The position numbers and the translations under genes are program-made. The notes under the pieces were generated by a model. That model did not search any database. It saw only the letters and a list, made by a program, of their open reading frames with translations, and was not told the DNA's origin. Positions 1 through 5,934 of a DNA stretch of 13,739 nucleotides are shown in pieces. Every line of letters begins with the position of its first letter. Within the stretch, counting starts at the first letter, position 1. Source of the DNA: Acetobacteraceae bacterium (lineage in GTDB: Bacteria > Pseudomonadota > Alphaproteobacteria > Acetobacterales > Acetobacteraceae); the NCBI GenBank assembly GCA_027311485.1, contig DAICYU010000044.1, forward strand, positions 1 through 13,739, read 5' to 3'.

Positions 1-334
1 CCAGCTCCAGCATGTCCACCGCAACCTCGATGTCCATGTTGCCCTTGACTCGGCGGCGACCCGTGGCGTCGGTGAATTCCTTTGCCGGCTTGGTGACCAG
101 CGCATAGCCGTTGTAGGCAAGCCAGTCGGTCAGCGGCTTCAGCGGCGAGTATTCCTCGGTCTCCAGCACTGCCGAGTAGTAATAGGCGCGCACGACGTTG
201 GCCCGTTTTTGAAAATATTCCAGCAGGTTACGATAATCGACATCAAACCCGAGATTGCGCGATGCAGAATACAGATTGGCGCCATCGATAAAAAGTGCGA
301 CGCGTTCGTTCGGGCGAAAAGGGTTGGATATCAT
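1..334 (-). CDS. NYN-domain (LabA/DUF88-like) protein, C-terminus beyond window
   Basis: Reading the minus strand from ATG at 334 gives 111 codons, open to the left edge, so only the N-terminal part is present. The sequence shows the NYN (PIN-like) fold signature: a hydrophobic strand followed by FIDGANLY (about residues 15-22), then KGNMDIEVAVDML (about 98-109). In this family the acidic residues of those motifs (here D17, D101, D107) form a Mg-dependent nuclease site. An AAGG Shine-Dalgarno lies 8 nt before the ATG. Family members are predicted RNases in RNA turnover, and the exact substrate cannot be told from sequence. The gene diverges from folK across 136 bp. The family call is firm; the missing C-terminus could carry an extra OST-HTH or low-complexity domain. 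Confidence 0.87.
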   Translation of the reverse strand, partial: MISNPFRPNERVALFIDGANLYSASRNLGFDVDYRNLLEYFQKRANVVRAYYYSAVLETEEYSPLKPLTDWLAYNGYALVTKPAKEFTDATGRRRVKGNMDIEVAVDMLEL

Positions 335-470
335 CGGCGTTACCTTGGGATGCCAGGTTGTAAATCGGACTGGGTTAACGGATTTGGACAGTCGAAGCTA
401 AATCGGAAACAGCAGCAGGGCGTTCACTATAACCAAGGCTGAATTTTATGGCCATCGAAACGTTGGGGCA

Positions 471-986
471 ATGCAGGATAGTTTCATAGCGTTGGTATCT
501 GTGGGCGGCAATCTGCCCGGTTTGCATGGCCAACCCCCTCTGGAAACATGCCGTGAGGCTGTTTCGATGATGGACTTGTTACCGGGCGTGAGGCTGCGCG
601 GCGTGTCGCGCTGGTACCTGACGTCCCCGGTTCCTCCATCCGGTCAGCCCGACTATGTCAACGCTGTTGCCGCTTTGCGGGTTGACCCCGGGTACGCCGC
701 CGACCCCGCCCTGTTGCTGCGGCACACGATGGCGATTGAGACGGCCTGCGGGCGCGAACGCGGCACGCCCAACGCGGCCCGGACACTGGATCTGGATATC
801 ATCGCCATCGGCGATCTGGTGCGCGCGTCGCCGGACCCGATCCTGCCCCATCCCAGGGCGCATGAACGGGCGTTCGTGCTGCTGCCATTGCTGGACGTCG
901 CGCCGGATTGGATCCACCCTGTGCTGGGCCGTTCGGCGCGCTCCCTGCTGGCGGATCTGCCGCCGCAGGGAATCCGGCCCCTTTGA
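471..986 (+). CDS. folK: 2-amino-4-hydroxy-6-hydroxymethyldihydropteridine pyrophosphokinase (HPPK)
   Basis: The 171-residue protein has the normal size for HPPK, which transfers diphosphate from ATP to 6-hydroxymethyl-7,8-dihydropterin in cytoplasmic folate synthesis. Visible family features are the N-terminal strand and glycine turn (ALVSVGGNLP, residues 7-16), the SRWYLTSPV strand followed by QPDYVNAVA (about 59-67), the RTLDLDIIAIGD core (104-115) whose paired aspartates bind the two magnesium ions, and the C-terminal signature HPRAHERAFVLLPL (127-140). The usual RWGPR stretch before LDLD is here altered to GTPNAAR. ATG 471 is preceded by only a weak G-rich ribosome site, but the N-terminus aligns with the family from residue 5, so this start is likely. 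The gene stands alone, divergent from the NYN gene and convergent with pcaJ. Confidence 0.93.
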   Translation: MQDSFIALVSVGGNLPGLHGQPPLETCREAVSMMDLLPGVRLRGVSRWYLTSPVPPSGQPDYVNAVAALRVDPGYAADPALLLRHTMAIETACGRERGTPNAARTLDLDIIAIGDLVRASPDPILPHPRAHERAFVLLPLLDVAPDWIHPVLGRSARSLLADLPPQGIRPL

Positions 987-1001
987 TCGGGCTGGGGTGG
1001 T

Positions 1002-1026
1002 CAGGCCCCCAAAGATCAGGGGCCTG
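1002..1026. terminator. Stem-loop between convergent folK and pcaJ
   Basis: CAGGCCCC (1002-1009) and GGGGCCTG (1019-1026) form a perfect 8-bp GC-rich stem around a 9-nt loop. It sits 16 nt after the folK stop and just beyond the pcaJ stop. A further imperfect repeat built on TGATCA follows at 1026-1047. The stem could serve both strands as a bidirectional terminator, but neither side has a clear T-run, so the call is structural only. Confidence 0.4.
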
Positions 1027-1044
1027 TGATCAGCGGGATAATGA

Positions 1045-1710
1045 TCAGGCTGCGATGTGCAACTTGGCGTCCGTACGGGCCTGCAGGTTTTCGAAGGTCA
1101 TGCCAGGCGCCATCGCCCGGACGACGAAACCGCGTTCCGTAACGTCGATGGTCGCCAGATTGGTATAGACACGCCGGACACAGGCGGGTGCCGTCAACGG
1201 ATAGGTGCACCGCGTGACCAGCTTCGGTGAACCGTCCTTGGTGGTGTGATCCATCAGCACCCACAGCCGCTTGGCGCCGGCGGCAAGGTCCATCGCGCCG
1301 CCAACGGCGGGGGCCGTATCGTTCTCACTCGTTGCCCAGTTGGCGATGTCGCCGTTATCGGCGACCTGGAAGGCGCCGAGCACGCACAGATCGAGGTGGC
1401 CGCCGCGGATCATCGAGAAACTGTCGGCGTGGTGGCAGATGCTGCCACCGGCCCGCAGGGTGACGTACTGCTTGCCGGCATTGATCAGCCACGGCTCAAT
1501 GCTGTCCTTCTCCGGCGCCGGGCCCATGCCCAGGACGCCGTTCTCCGAATGGAAGATCACCTCGCGTTCGGCCGGCACCCAGTCGGCGATTGCGGTGGGC
1601 ATGCCGATGCCCAGGTTCACATACCAGCCTTCGGGGATATCGGCCGCGGCGTTCTGGGCCATCTGCACGCGGCTGAAAGGCTTGATATCGGTTACGACGG
1701 TCTCGGACAT
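1045..1710 (-). CDS. pcaJ: 3-oxoadipate (3-oxoacid) CoA-transferase subunit B
   Basis: This 221-residue protein is the beta subunit of a class I CoA-transferase, which moves CoA from succinyl-CoA to a 3-oxoacid through a glutamyl-CoA thioester. The family catalytic motif SENGVLGMGP is present (about residues 55-64), with E56 the expected nucleophile. Further family blocks are VNLGIGMPT (31-39), INAGKQ, HHADSFSMIRGGHLDLCVLGAFQV and AVGGAMDLA. The wording of these blocks is closer, from memory, to PcaJ of the beta-ketoadipate pathway than to acetoacetate transferases (ScoB/AtoA), but specificity is not provable here. An AAGGAA ribosome site lies 8 nt before ATG 1710. The gene follows pcaI after a 62-bp gap made largely of a short tandem repeat, and the two surely form one operon and one enzyme. 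Confidence 0.92.
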   Translation of the reverse strand: MSETVVTDIKPFSRVQMAQNAAADIPEGWYVNLGIGMPTAIADWVPAEREVIFHSENGVLGMGPAPEKDSIEPWLINAGKQYVTLRAGGSICHHADSFSMIRGGHLDLCVLGAFQVADNGDIANWATSENDTAPAVGGAMDLAAGAKRLWVLMDHTTKDGSPKLVTRCTYPLTAPACVRRVYTNLATIDVTERGFVVRAMAPGMTFENLQARTDAKLHIAA

Positions 1711-1721
1711 GATTGCGGTTC

Positions 1722-1768
1722 CTTGCGGGCGATTTGCCTGGGGGCGGTTTCCCCTGGGGGCGGTTCCC
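1722..1768. repeat. Short tandem repeat in the pcaI-pcaJ intergenic gap
   Basis: Two adjacent units, 1738-1753 and 1754-1768 (CTGGGGGCGGTTTCCC and the same with one T fewer), lie head to tail. A degenerate third unit at 1723-1737 matches at 11 of 15 positions. On the coding strand each unit carries a GGGAA(A)CC core resembling the real pcaJ ribosome site (AAGGAACC). The repeat fills most of the space between the pcaI stop and the pcaJ start. Confidence 0.75.
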
Positions 1769-1772
1769 TGAA

Positions 1773-2456
1773 TCAGAAGCCGGACGGATCACCGTAGGGC
1801 ACGTGCAGCACCCGGTCCACGAAGATCCCGGGTGTTACGATATGGTCCGGATCGATCTGCCCCAGTTCGCGGACATGCTGCGTCTGCACCAGCGTCAGCG
1901 CCGATGCCATGGCGACCACCGGATTGAAGTTCCGTCCCGCCAGCCGGTAGGTCAGGTTGCCCCACCGATCGGCTTCCCACGCCTCGACCAGGCCGATATC
2001 GCCCTTCAGGGCCTGCTCCAGGATGTAGGTGCGGCCGTCAATCTCCCGGTGTTCCTTGCCGACCGCCATCTTGGTGCCGACACCCGTGGCGGTGAAGAAG
2101 GCCGGCACGCCGGCACCGGCCGCACGCATGCGTTCGGCCAGGGTGCCCTGCGGCACAATCTCCAGCTCGATCTTCCCGGCCCGGTACAAGGTTTCAAACA
2201 CCACCGGGTCGGAGCTGCGGGGGAAGGAGCAGATGATCTTCCGCACCCGTCCGAGTTCCATCAGCCGGGCAAGGCCGACATGGCCGGCGCCGGCATTGTT
2301 GCAGGCGACAACAAGGTCCTTAGCGCCTTGTTCGATCAGTCCGTCGATCAGCGCATTGGGCTGGCCGACCGAACCGAAGCCGCCGAGCAGGACGGTCGAG
2401 CCATCCTTGATGCCAGTCATCAGCTCGGCCATGGACTGGACAATCTTGTTGATCAT
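1773..2456 (-). CDS. pcaI: 3-oxoadipate (3-oxoacid) CoA-transferase subunit A
   Basis: From ATG 2456 this encodes 227 residues, the usual length of the alpha subunit of a heterodimeric class I CoA-transferase, partner of the downstream pcaJ product. An in-frame ATG at 2492 would add 12 unconserved residues. The 2456 start is preferred because AAGGAA sits 8 nt upstream and the protein then begins MINKIVQS, as PcaI proteins do. Family blocks include GGFGSVGQPNALI (25-37, the CoA/oxyanion loop), NNAGAGHVGLA, a strand with CSFPRSSDPVVFE, GKIELEIVPQGTLAER, then GNLTYR, ARNFNP-like and ITPGIFVDR-like blocks. In the beta-ketoadipate pathway the enzyme activates 3-oxoadipate with succinyl-CoA before thiolysis. 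No other pca gene is in the window, so another 3-oxoacid substrate remains possible. Confidence 0.92.
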   Translation of the reverse strand: MINKIVQSMAELMTGIKDGSTVLLGGFGSVGQPNALIDGLIEQGAKDLVVACNNAGAGHVGLARLMELGRVRKIICSFPRSSDPVVFETLYRAGKIELEIVPQGTLAERMRAAGAGVPAFFTATGVGTKMAVGKEHREIDGRTYILEQALKGDIGLVEAWEADRWGNLTYRLAGRNFNPVVAMASALTLVQTQHVRELGQIDPDHIVTPGIFVDRVLHVPYGDPSGF

Positions 2457-2502
2457 TGATGGCGTTCCTTGGGCGTTTCCCGAATGCGGCATTCACCGGG
2501 CG

Positions 2503-2539
2503 TGGCGTTCGCCAGCGGGTTTAACGCCGACGAACGCCA
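2503..2539 (-). terminator. Stem-loop downstream of the LTXXQ-protein gene
   Basis: TGGCGTTCG (2503-2511) and CGAACGCCA (2531-2539) are a perfect 9-bp inverted repeat around a 19-nt loop, 16 nt beyond the stop codon at 2556-2558. It could end transcription of the exported-protein gene before pcaI. The long loop and lack of a T-run make intrinsic termination uncertain. Confidence 0.4.
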
Positions 2540-2555
2540 GTGCCAAGATCGCGCC

Positions 2556-3041
2556 CTACTTGGCGCCGGGCTTTGCGTGGTGATGGGCCTGCGCCCGGTT
2601 CACGTAGTAGCGCCGGAACATGGTATCAGCGGTCTTCTTCTGCTGATCCGACAACTGAGCATAAAGCGCGTCGAATGACGCCGACAGTTTCTGTATGTTT
2701 TGCGCCCGATCCTGCTCGATCTGCGCGTAGTCTTGCAGGTTCTCGGGTGCAGTCATCGTGTTCAGCTGAGAGGCACGCTTCTTGTAGGCCTGTTCGATCA
2801 TATCGGCGTTGTTACGCATCGTCCCGGCGAATGCATTCCAGACGGTTTCCTGATCCGGAGTGATCTGCAGACGCTGGTGCATGCTGTTGATCCGCTGGTC
2901 CAGCGACGCGTGATAGGTGTCCGGCTTGGCCGGTGCGTGTTCAGCCGGCGAGGGCTCGGCGCTCTGTGCAAGGGCCGCCGGCGCAAGGGCCGGGGCCGTC
3001 GCCAGCAACATGGCAGCCAGCAGGGCGGGCATAGTCTTCAT
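2556..3041 (-). CDS. Exported LTXXQ (Spy/CpxP-like) periplasmic protein
   Basis: From ATG 3041 the product is 161 residues. This start is chosen over an upstream in-frame ATG at 3134 because an AAGGAGG ribosome site precedes it and a clean signal peptide begins there: basic start, hydrophobic Leu/Ala run (about 5-24) and an ALA cleavage site near residue 25. The mature protein is helical and Gln/Asn-rich with two LTXXQ-like motifs, QITPDQETVW (about 59-68) and LSDQQKK (130-136), and a His-rich tail (HHH near 153-155). The LTXXQ family includes the periplasmic chaperone Spy and the stress regulator CpxP, and many alphaproteobacterial members are uncharacterised. A role in envelope stress or metal handling is inference only. 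It diverges from the ThDP-enzyme gene and lies upstream of pcaIJ without clear coupling. Confidence 0.82.
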   Translation of the reverse strand: MKTMPALLAAMLLATAPALAPAALAQSAEPSPAEHAPAKPDTYHASLDQRINSMHQRLQITPDQETVWNAFAGTMRNNADMIEQAYKKRASQLNTMTAPENLQDYAQIEQDRAQNIQKLSASFDALYAQLSDQQKKTADTMFRRYYVNRAQAHHHAKPGAK

Positions 3042-3218
3042 CAGGCTTAATCCTCCTTCATCAGGCGCTGCATCCGTCATCCCGTTTCGCGGCGGTTTTG
3101 TGACGAGATGGATCGGCCGCACCGCTCTGGCCACTGTGGGGTAAAACGGTTACAGCAGTGTGTCCATGCGGTGCGGATTTTCCCATGCGTGCCGATCAAC
3201 AACCGGGAGATACGACGG

Positions 3219-4760
3219 ATGAACGGCGCCGAAAGCCTTGTCCATTCCTTGCTGAAAAGCGGCGTTGACACTTGTTTCTCGAACCCCGGCACCTCCGAGA
3301 TGCATTTCGTGGCTGCACTCGATCGCATCCCCGGCATGCACTGCGTGCTTGGCTTGTTCGAGGGCGTGGTGACCGGCGCCGCCGACGGCTATGCACGGAT
3401 GGCCGGCAGGCCCGCGGCGACCCTTCTGCATTGCGGCCCGGGCCTGGCGAACGGCCTGGCCAACCTGCACAACGCGCGCCGGGCGGCAACGCCGATCGTC
3501 AATATTGTCGGCGACCAGGCGACGTATCACCGGCCCCTGGATGCGCCGCTGACCGCTGATACGGAAGGCTGGGCCAGGGGTGTTTCCGGCTGGGTGCGGA
3601 CGGCGATGGATGTGCGCACGGTCGGCACCGATGCTGCCGCCGCGGTGCAGGCATCGATGGTCGCGCCAGGGCAGATCGCCACGCTGATCCTTCCGTCGGA
3701 CACGTCCTGGAACGAAGGCGGCATTGTCGCCGACGCCCTGCCACGCTTGCCGACACCCACCGCCGCGCCGAACCAGATCGAGGACGCTGCCAACGCGCTG
3801 CGCCGCGGCGGGTCCGGCACCGTGCTGCTGCTGGGCGGGGTCGCGCTGCACGAAGATGGTCTGGCGCTGGCGCACCGCATTCAGGCTGCCACCGGGTGCC
3901 GTGTGGTGGCGCAGGGGTCCAACGCGCGCATCGCACGCGGGCAGGGGCGTCTGGCGGTCGAGCGTGTGCCCTACGTCGTCGATGTCGCGGTCAAGGCGAT
4001 GGCGGGCACCCGGCAACTGATCCTGGCAGGGTCGCGCAAGCCGGTCACGTTCTTCGCCTATCCGAACAAGCCGCAAACCTCGATTCCGGATGACGCGGAC
4101 ATTTATGTCCTGGCCCGGCCGGAGCAGGACGTGGTGGAAGCGCTGATGCGTCTTGCCGATGCGCTGGGCTGCCCGAAGGTGCCGGCGCCGGACTACGGCA
4201 GCCGCCCGCAGACCGGCAGCGGCGCGCTGACCCCGGAGGCGGTTGCCGCCACCCTGGGCGCGCTCATGCCCGAAGGCGCGGTCATCGCCGACGAGTCGGT
4301 CAGTTTCGGACGCGGTTTCTTCGCCAACACGCAGGCCGCGCCGCCGCATGACTGGCTCAACGTCACCGGCGGGGCGATCGGCGGCGGCATGCCCATGGCC
4401 ACCGGCGCCGCCATCGGCGCACCGGGGCGCCGGGTGATCAATCTCCAGGCCGACGGTTCAGCGATGTATACCGTCCAGGCCCTGTGGACGCAGGCGCGCG
4501 AAAAGCTGGACGTGACGACGGTTCTCCTCTCGAACCGGAAATACGCGATCCTGCTGGGCGAACTGGCCAATGTCGGTGCGAATCCAGGGCGGACGGCGCT
4601 GGACATGATGGATTTGGGCAACCCGGATATCGACTGGTCACGCCTCGCAGGCTCAATGGGTGTGGAAGCGGCGCGCACCGATACGGCGGAAGGTTTCGCC
4701 GATTTGCTGGCCCATTCGCTCGGCCGCTCCGGCCCGTTCCTCATCGAGTTGCTGATCTGA
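3219..4760 (+). CDS. ThDP-dependent enzyme, acetolactate synthase/benzoylformate decarboxylase-like
   Basis: From ATG 3219 (GGGAGA 8 nt upstream) the protein has 513 residues; an in-frame ATG at 3108 would add 37 unconserved residues. It shows the three-domain layout of the pyruvate oxidase/acetolactate synthase superfamily. The N-terminal Pyr domain has NPGTSEMHFVAALD (22-35) and the cofactor-activating Glu in LFEGVVTGAADGYARM (E48). A central domain spans about 180-325. The C-terminal PP domain has the ThDP/Mg motif near 411-439. That motif is atypical, ADGS instead of GDGS and SN instead of NN at its end. The small, FAD-less-looking central domain and length well below about 570 residues argue against a true biosynthetic IlvB, and no ilvN lies nearby. 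Automatic pipelines would probably call it acetolactate synthase large subunit. A 2-oxoacid decarboxylase is equally possible and the substrate is unknown. Confidence 0.85.
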   Translation: MNGAESLVHSLLKSGVDTCFSNPGTSEMHFVAALDRIPGMHCVLGLFEGVVTGAADGYARMAGRPAATLLHCGPGLANGLANLHNARRAATPIVNIVGDQATYHRPLDAPLTADTEGWARGVSGWVRTAMDVRTVGTDAAAAVQASMVAPGQIATLILPSDTSWNEGGIVADALPRLPTPTAAPNQIEDAANALRRGGSGTVLLLGGVALHEDGLALAHRIQAATGCRVVAQGSNARIARGQGRLAVERVPYVVDVAVKAMAGTRQLILAGSRKPVTFFAYPNKPQTSIPDDADIYVLARPEQDVVEALMRLADALGCPKVPAPDYGSRPQTGSGALTPEAVAATLGALMPEGAVIADESVSFGRGFFANTQAAPPHDWLNVTGGAIGGGMPMATGAAIGAPGRRVINLQADGSAMYTVQALWTQAREKLDVTTVLLSNRKYAILLGELANVGANPGRTALDMMDLGNPDIDWSRLAGSMGVEAARTDTAEGFADLLAHSLGRSGPFLIELLI

Positions 4761-4764
4761 GGCG

Positions 4765-4792
4765 TTGACGTTGCGGAAAAGTTACGTATTTT
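4765..4792 (+). promoter_or_regulatory. Candidate sigma-70-type promoter of the first BrnA-like gene
   Basis: TTGACG (4765-4770) and TATTTT (4787-4792) are separated by 16 nt, a good match to -35 and -10 boxes. It lies right after the stop of the ThDP-enzyme gene and about 100 nt before ATG 4896, so the BrnA-like gene probably has its own transcript with a leader of roughly 95 nt. Confidence 0.5.
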
Positions 4793-4794
4793 CC
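4775..4794. promoter_or_regulatory. Palindromic operator-like site over the -10 box
   Basis: GGAAAA (4775-4780) and TTTTCC (4789-4794) form a perfect 6-bp inverted repeat around an 8-nt centre that itself contains the palindrome TACGTA. The site covers the spacer and the whole candidate -10 box of the promoter above. Ribbon-helix-helix antitoxins of the BrnA type are known to repress their own promoters, so autorepression by the downstream product is a reasonable inference. Confidence 0.45.
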
Positions 4795-4895
4795 AAAGGT
4801 CGCGCTTGACCGTAGCGACGAGCGTGCGTACATCGGTAACATCTGAACGCGTTAACCGGGTCCGGAACCAACCGGCCCGACAACGGGAGGATGGG

Positions 4896-5255
4896 ATGGC
4901 CAAGTCAGCAAAAGCTGTGAAGCAGACAACAAAGCCGCGCGCCGCGTCTGGCGCGAAGCCACGCGTGGCGGCCAAGCCACCGGCGAACGTCCCCGCCGCC
5001 GCGGGCACCTCGCGCAACGGCTGGGCCACCGACCTCGTGTTCGATGTGCGCGAACCGAAACTCGCCGTCAGCCTGCGGCTGGATGCTGACGTCCTGCGCT
5101 TTTTCCGCGGCTTCGGTGCCGGCTACCAGACGCGGATCAATGAAGTGCTGAAGGCCTTCATGCATGCCCGCGGCGGCGCTGAGCACGTGCACCGCGCGAT
5201 GCCGCCGGCCCGGCCGAAGCATGTCACGTCAAGCAACGGGAAGCGCGCCGGCTGA
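4896..5255 (+). CDS. BrnA-like ribbon-helix-helix protein with basic Lys/Ala-rich N-tail
   Basis: The 119-residue product has two parts. Residues 1-40 are low-complexity and rich in Lys, Ala and Pro (AKSAKAVKQTTKPRAAS), resembling histone H1-like tails. Residues about 55-92 match the BrnA/DUF4415 ribbon-helix-helix pattern: LAVSLRLDADVLRFFRGFG, then AGYQTRINEVLKAFMHAR. In this family the first strand pairs to form the DNA-contacting ribbon and the two helices dimerise. ATG 4896 is chosen because GGGAGG ends 5 nt upstream. Another ATG at 4891 touches the ribosome site and opens only a 9-codon frame, and an upstream in-frame ATG at 4806 lacks such a site. BrnA is normally the antitoxin of BrnT, but no BrnT gene is present here. 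It is either an orphan antitoxin or a repurposed DNA-binding protein. Confidence 0.82.
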   Translation: MAKSAKAVKQTTKPRAASGAKPRVAAKPPANVPAAAGTSRNGWATDLVFDVREPKLAVSLRLDADVLRFFRGFGAGYQTRINEVLKAFMHARGGAEHVHRAMPPARPKHVTSSNGKRAG

Positions 5256-5267
5256 CTTAGCAGGATG

Positions 5268-5288
5268 CCGGCGCATGCCCTGCGCCGG
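5268..5288 (+). terminator. Stem-loop after the first BrnA-like gene
   Basis: CCGGCGCA (5268-5275) and TGCGCCGG (5281-5288) make a perfect 8-bp stem with a 5-nt loop, starting 13 nt after the stop codon. There is no following T-run, so it may be a transcript-end stabiliser or a Rho-assisted terminator rather than a classical intrinsic one. The rest of the 177-bp gap to the convergent second gene shows no gene or other clear structure. Confidence 0.4.
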
Positions 5289-5432
5289 TCCGGGCCAGAA
5301 TGCGGCAGGCGTCGCTTTCGCAGGCCGTGTTTTCATTACCAATTGCCTCGATCCGGTGGTGCGCTGCTCTGCGGGTGCGTCAACCGGCGGTCGGGCCATT
5401 CGCTGGCCTGTGCCGAACTTCGGTTGCGTCGG

Positions 5433-5741
5433 TTACGCCGCCGTCGGCTTAGCGGTGCCGTTGTCTTCCGCACGCACCCAGGCGCGTAGCACAAATCGCA
5501 TTTCAGCCCGCCAGTCGGTATGATGCGCCTTGAACCATTCGACTGTGTCCGCGTCGACGTTCAGGTCCAGGCGCAGGTCCCGGGTCAGGCGCGACGGCCA
5601 GTCCGGTATTGAGGATGGTTGCGCGGCGATAGCGGGGTCTTTGATCCCGCTGCCTGCGTCGATGCCCAGATAGGCTTCGAGCAATTCATCGTCGTCAAGG
5701 TCGTCGGCATCCGCTTCAGGTTCGTTCGAGAATCTCGTCAT
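5433..5741 (-). CDS. Second BrnA-like ribbon-helix-helix protein with acidic N-tail
   Basis: The 102-residue product starts at ATG 5741. Its N-terminal 28 residues are strongly acidic (DADDLDDDELLEAYLG, 11-26). Residues about 55-92 carry a BrnA/DUF4415-like ribbon-helix-helix core, RDLRLDLNVDADTVEWFKAH then DWRAEMRFVLRAWVRA, parallel to the core of the convergent gene at 4896-5255 (strand with RLD, aspartate pair, W/F-F turn, long helix ending in an aromatic and VRA/HAR). The usual GYQTRIN segment is replaced by TDWRAEM, so it is a divergent member. No strong Shine-Dalgarno precedes the ATG and no other Met is available. The upstream 150 bp are unusually AT-rich for this window. No BrnT toxin gene is adjacent, and function is not assignable beyond probable DNA binding. 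Confidence 0.68.
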   Translation of the reverse strand: MTRFSNEPEADADDLDDDELLEAYLGIDAGSGIKDPAIAAQPSSIPDWPSRLTRDLRLDLNVDADTVEWFKAHHTDWRAEMRFVLRAWVRAEDNGTAKPTAA

Positions 5742-5889
5742 GGAATGCTAATTTTCGGATCGGAAATCTTAAATCGCCCTAATATATAACTGTCGCGCTG
5801 ATAAATAATGCATGAAGTCGTCGGGGGTAATTCCGAAGCGGATGCCGAGGCAAACATTATCTGAATGATATTAACAAAGAGTTAACGCT

Positions 5890-5927
5890 GTAAAGAAAAG
5901 TCACGCGGTGGTACTGCACCGCGTGAC
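5890..5927 (-). terminator. Strong rho-independent terminator of ispH-hpnH
   Basis: An exact 11-bp inverted repeat, GTCACGCGGTG (5900-5910) and CACCGCGTGAC (5917-5927), encloses a 6-nt loop. On the minus strand it begins 8 nt after the hpnH stop and is followed directly by TTTTCTTTA, a good U-tract. This is the clearest intrinsic terminator in the window and isolates the hopanoid unit from the BrnA-like gene transcribed in the same direction. Confidence 0.85.
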
Positions 5928-5934
5928 GTGTAGT

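Noticed and set aside
209..442. Small plus-strand open frame (77 codons) before folK
   Set aside because: Its first half is antisense to the NYN-domain gene, and no ribosome site or family resemblance supports it.
1713..2459. Plus-strand open frame (248 codons) opposite pcaI
   Set aside because: It is the antisense of pcaI, whose CoA-transferase motifs are unambiguous.
3042..3218. Thiamine (THI-box) riboswitch ahead of the ThDP enzyme
   Set aside because: The 177-bp divergent region shows no THI-box consensus segments or matching stems, and the enzyme uses rather than makes thiamine diphosphate.
3150..4349. Long minus-strand open frame (399 codons) opposite the ThDP-enzyme gene
   Set aside because: It is a mirror frame of a well-supported gene with a composition typical of antisense translation of high-GC DNA and no recognisable motif.
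5164..5523. Possible BrnT toxin between the two BrnA-like genes
   Set aside because: The plus-strand frame here overlaps both real genes, is Cys/Arg/Pro-rich and lacks any BrnT-like pattern; other frames in 5256-5432 are closed or short.
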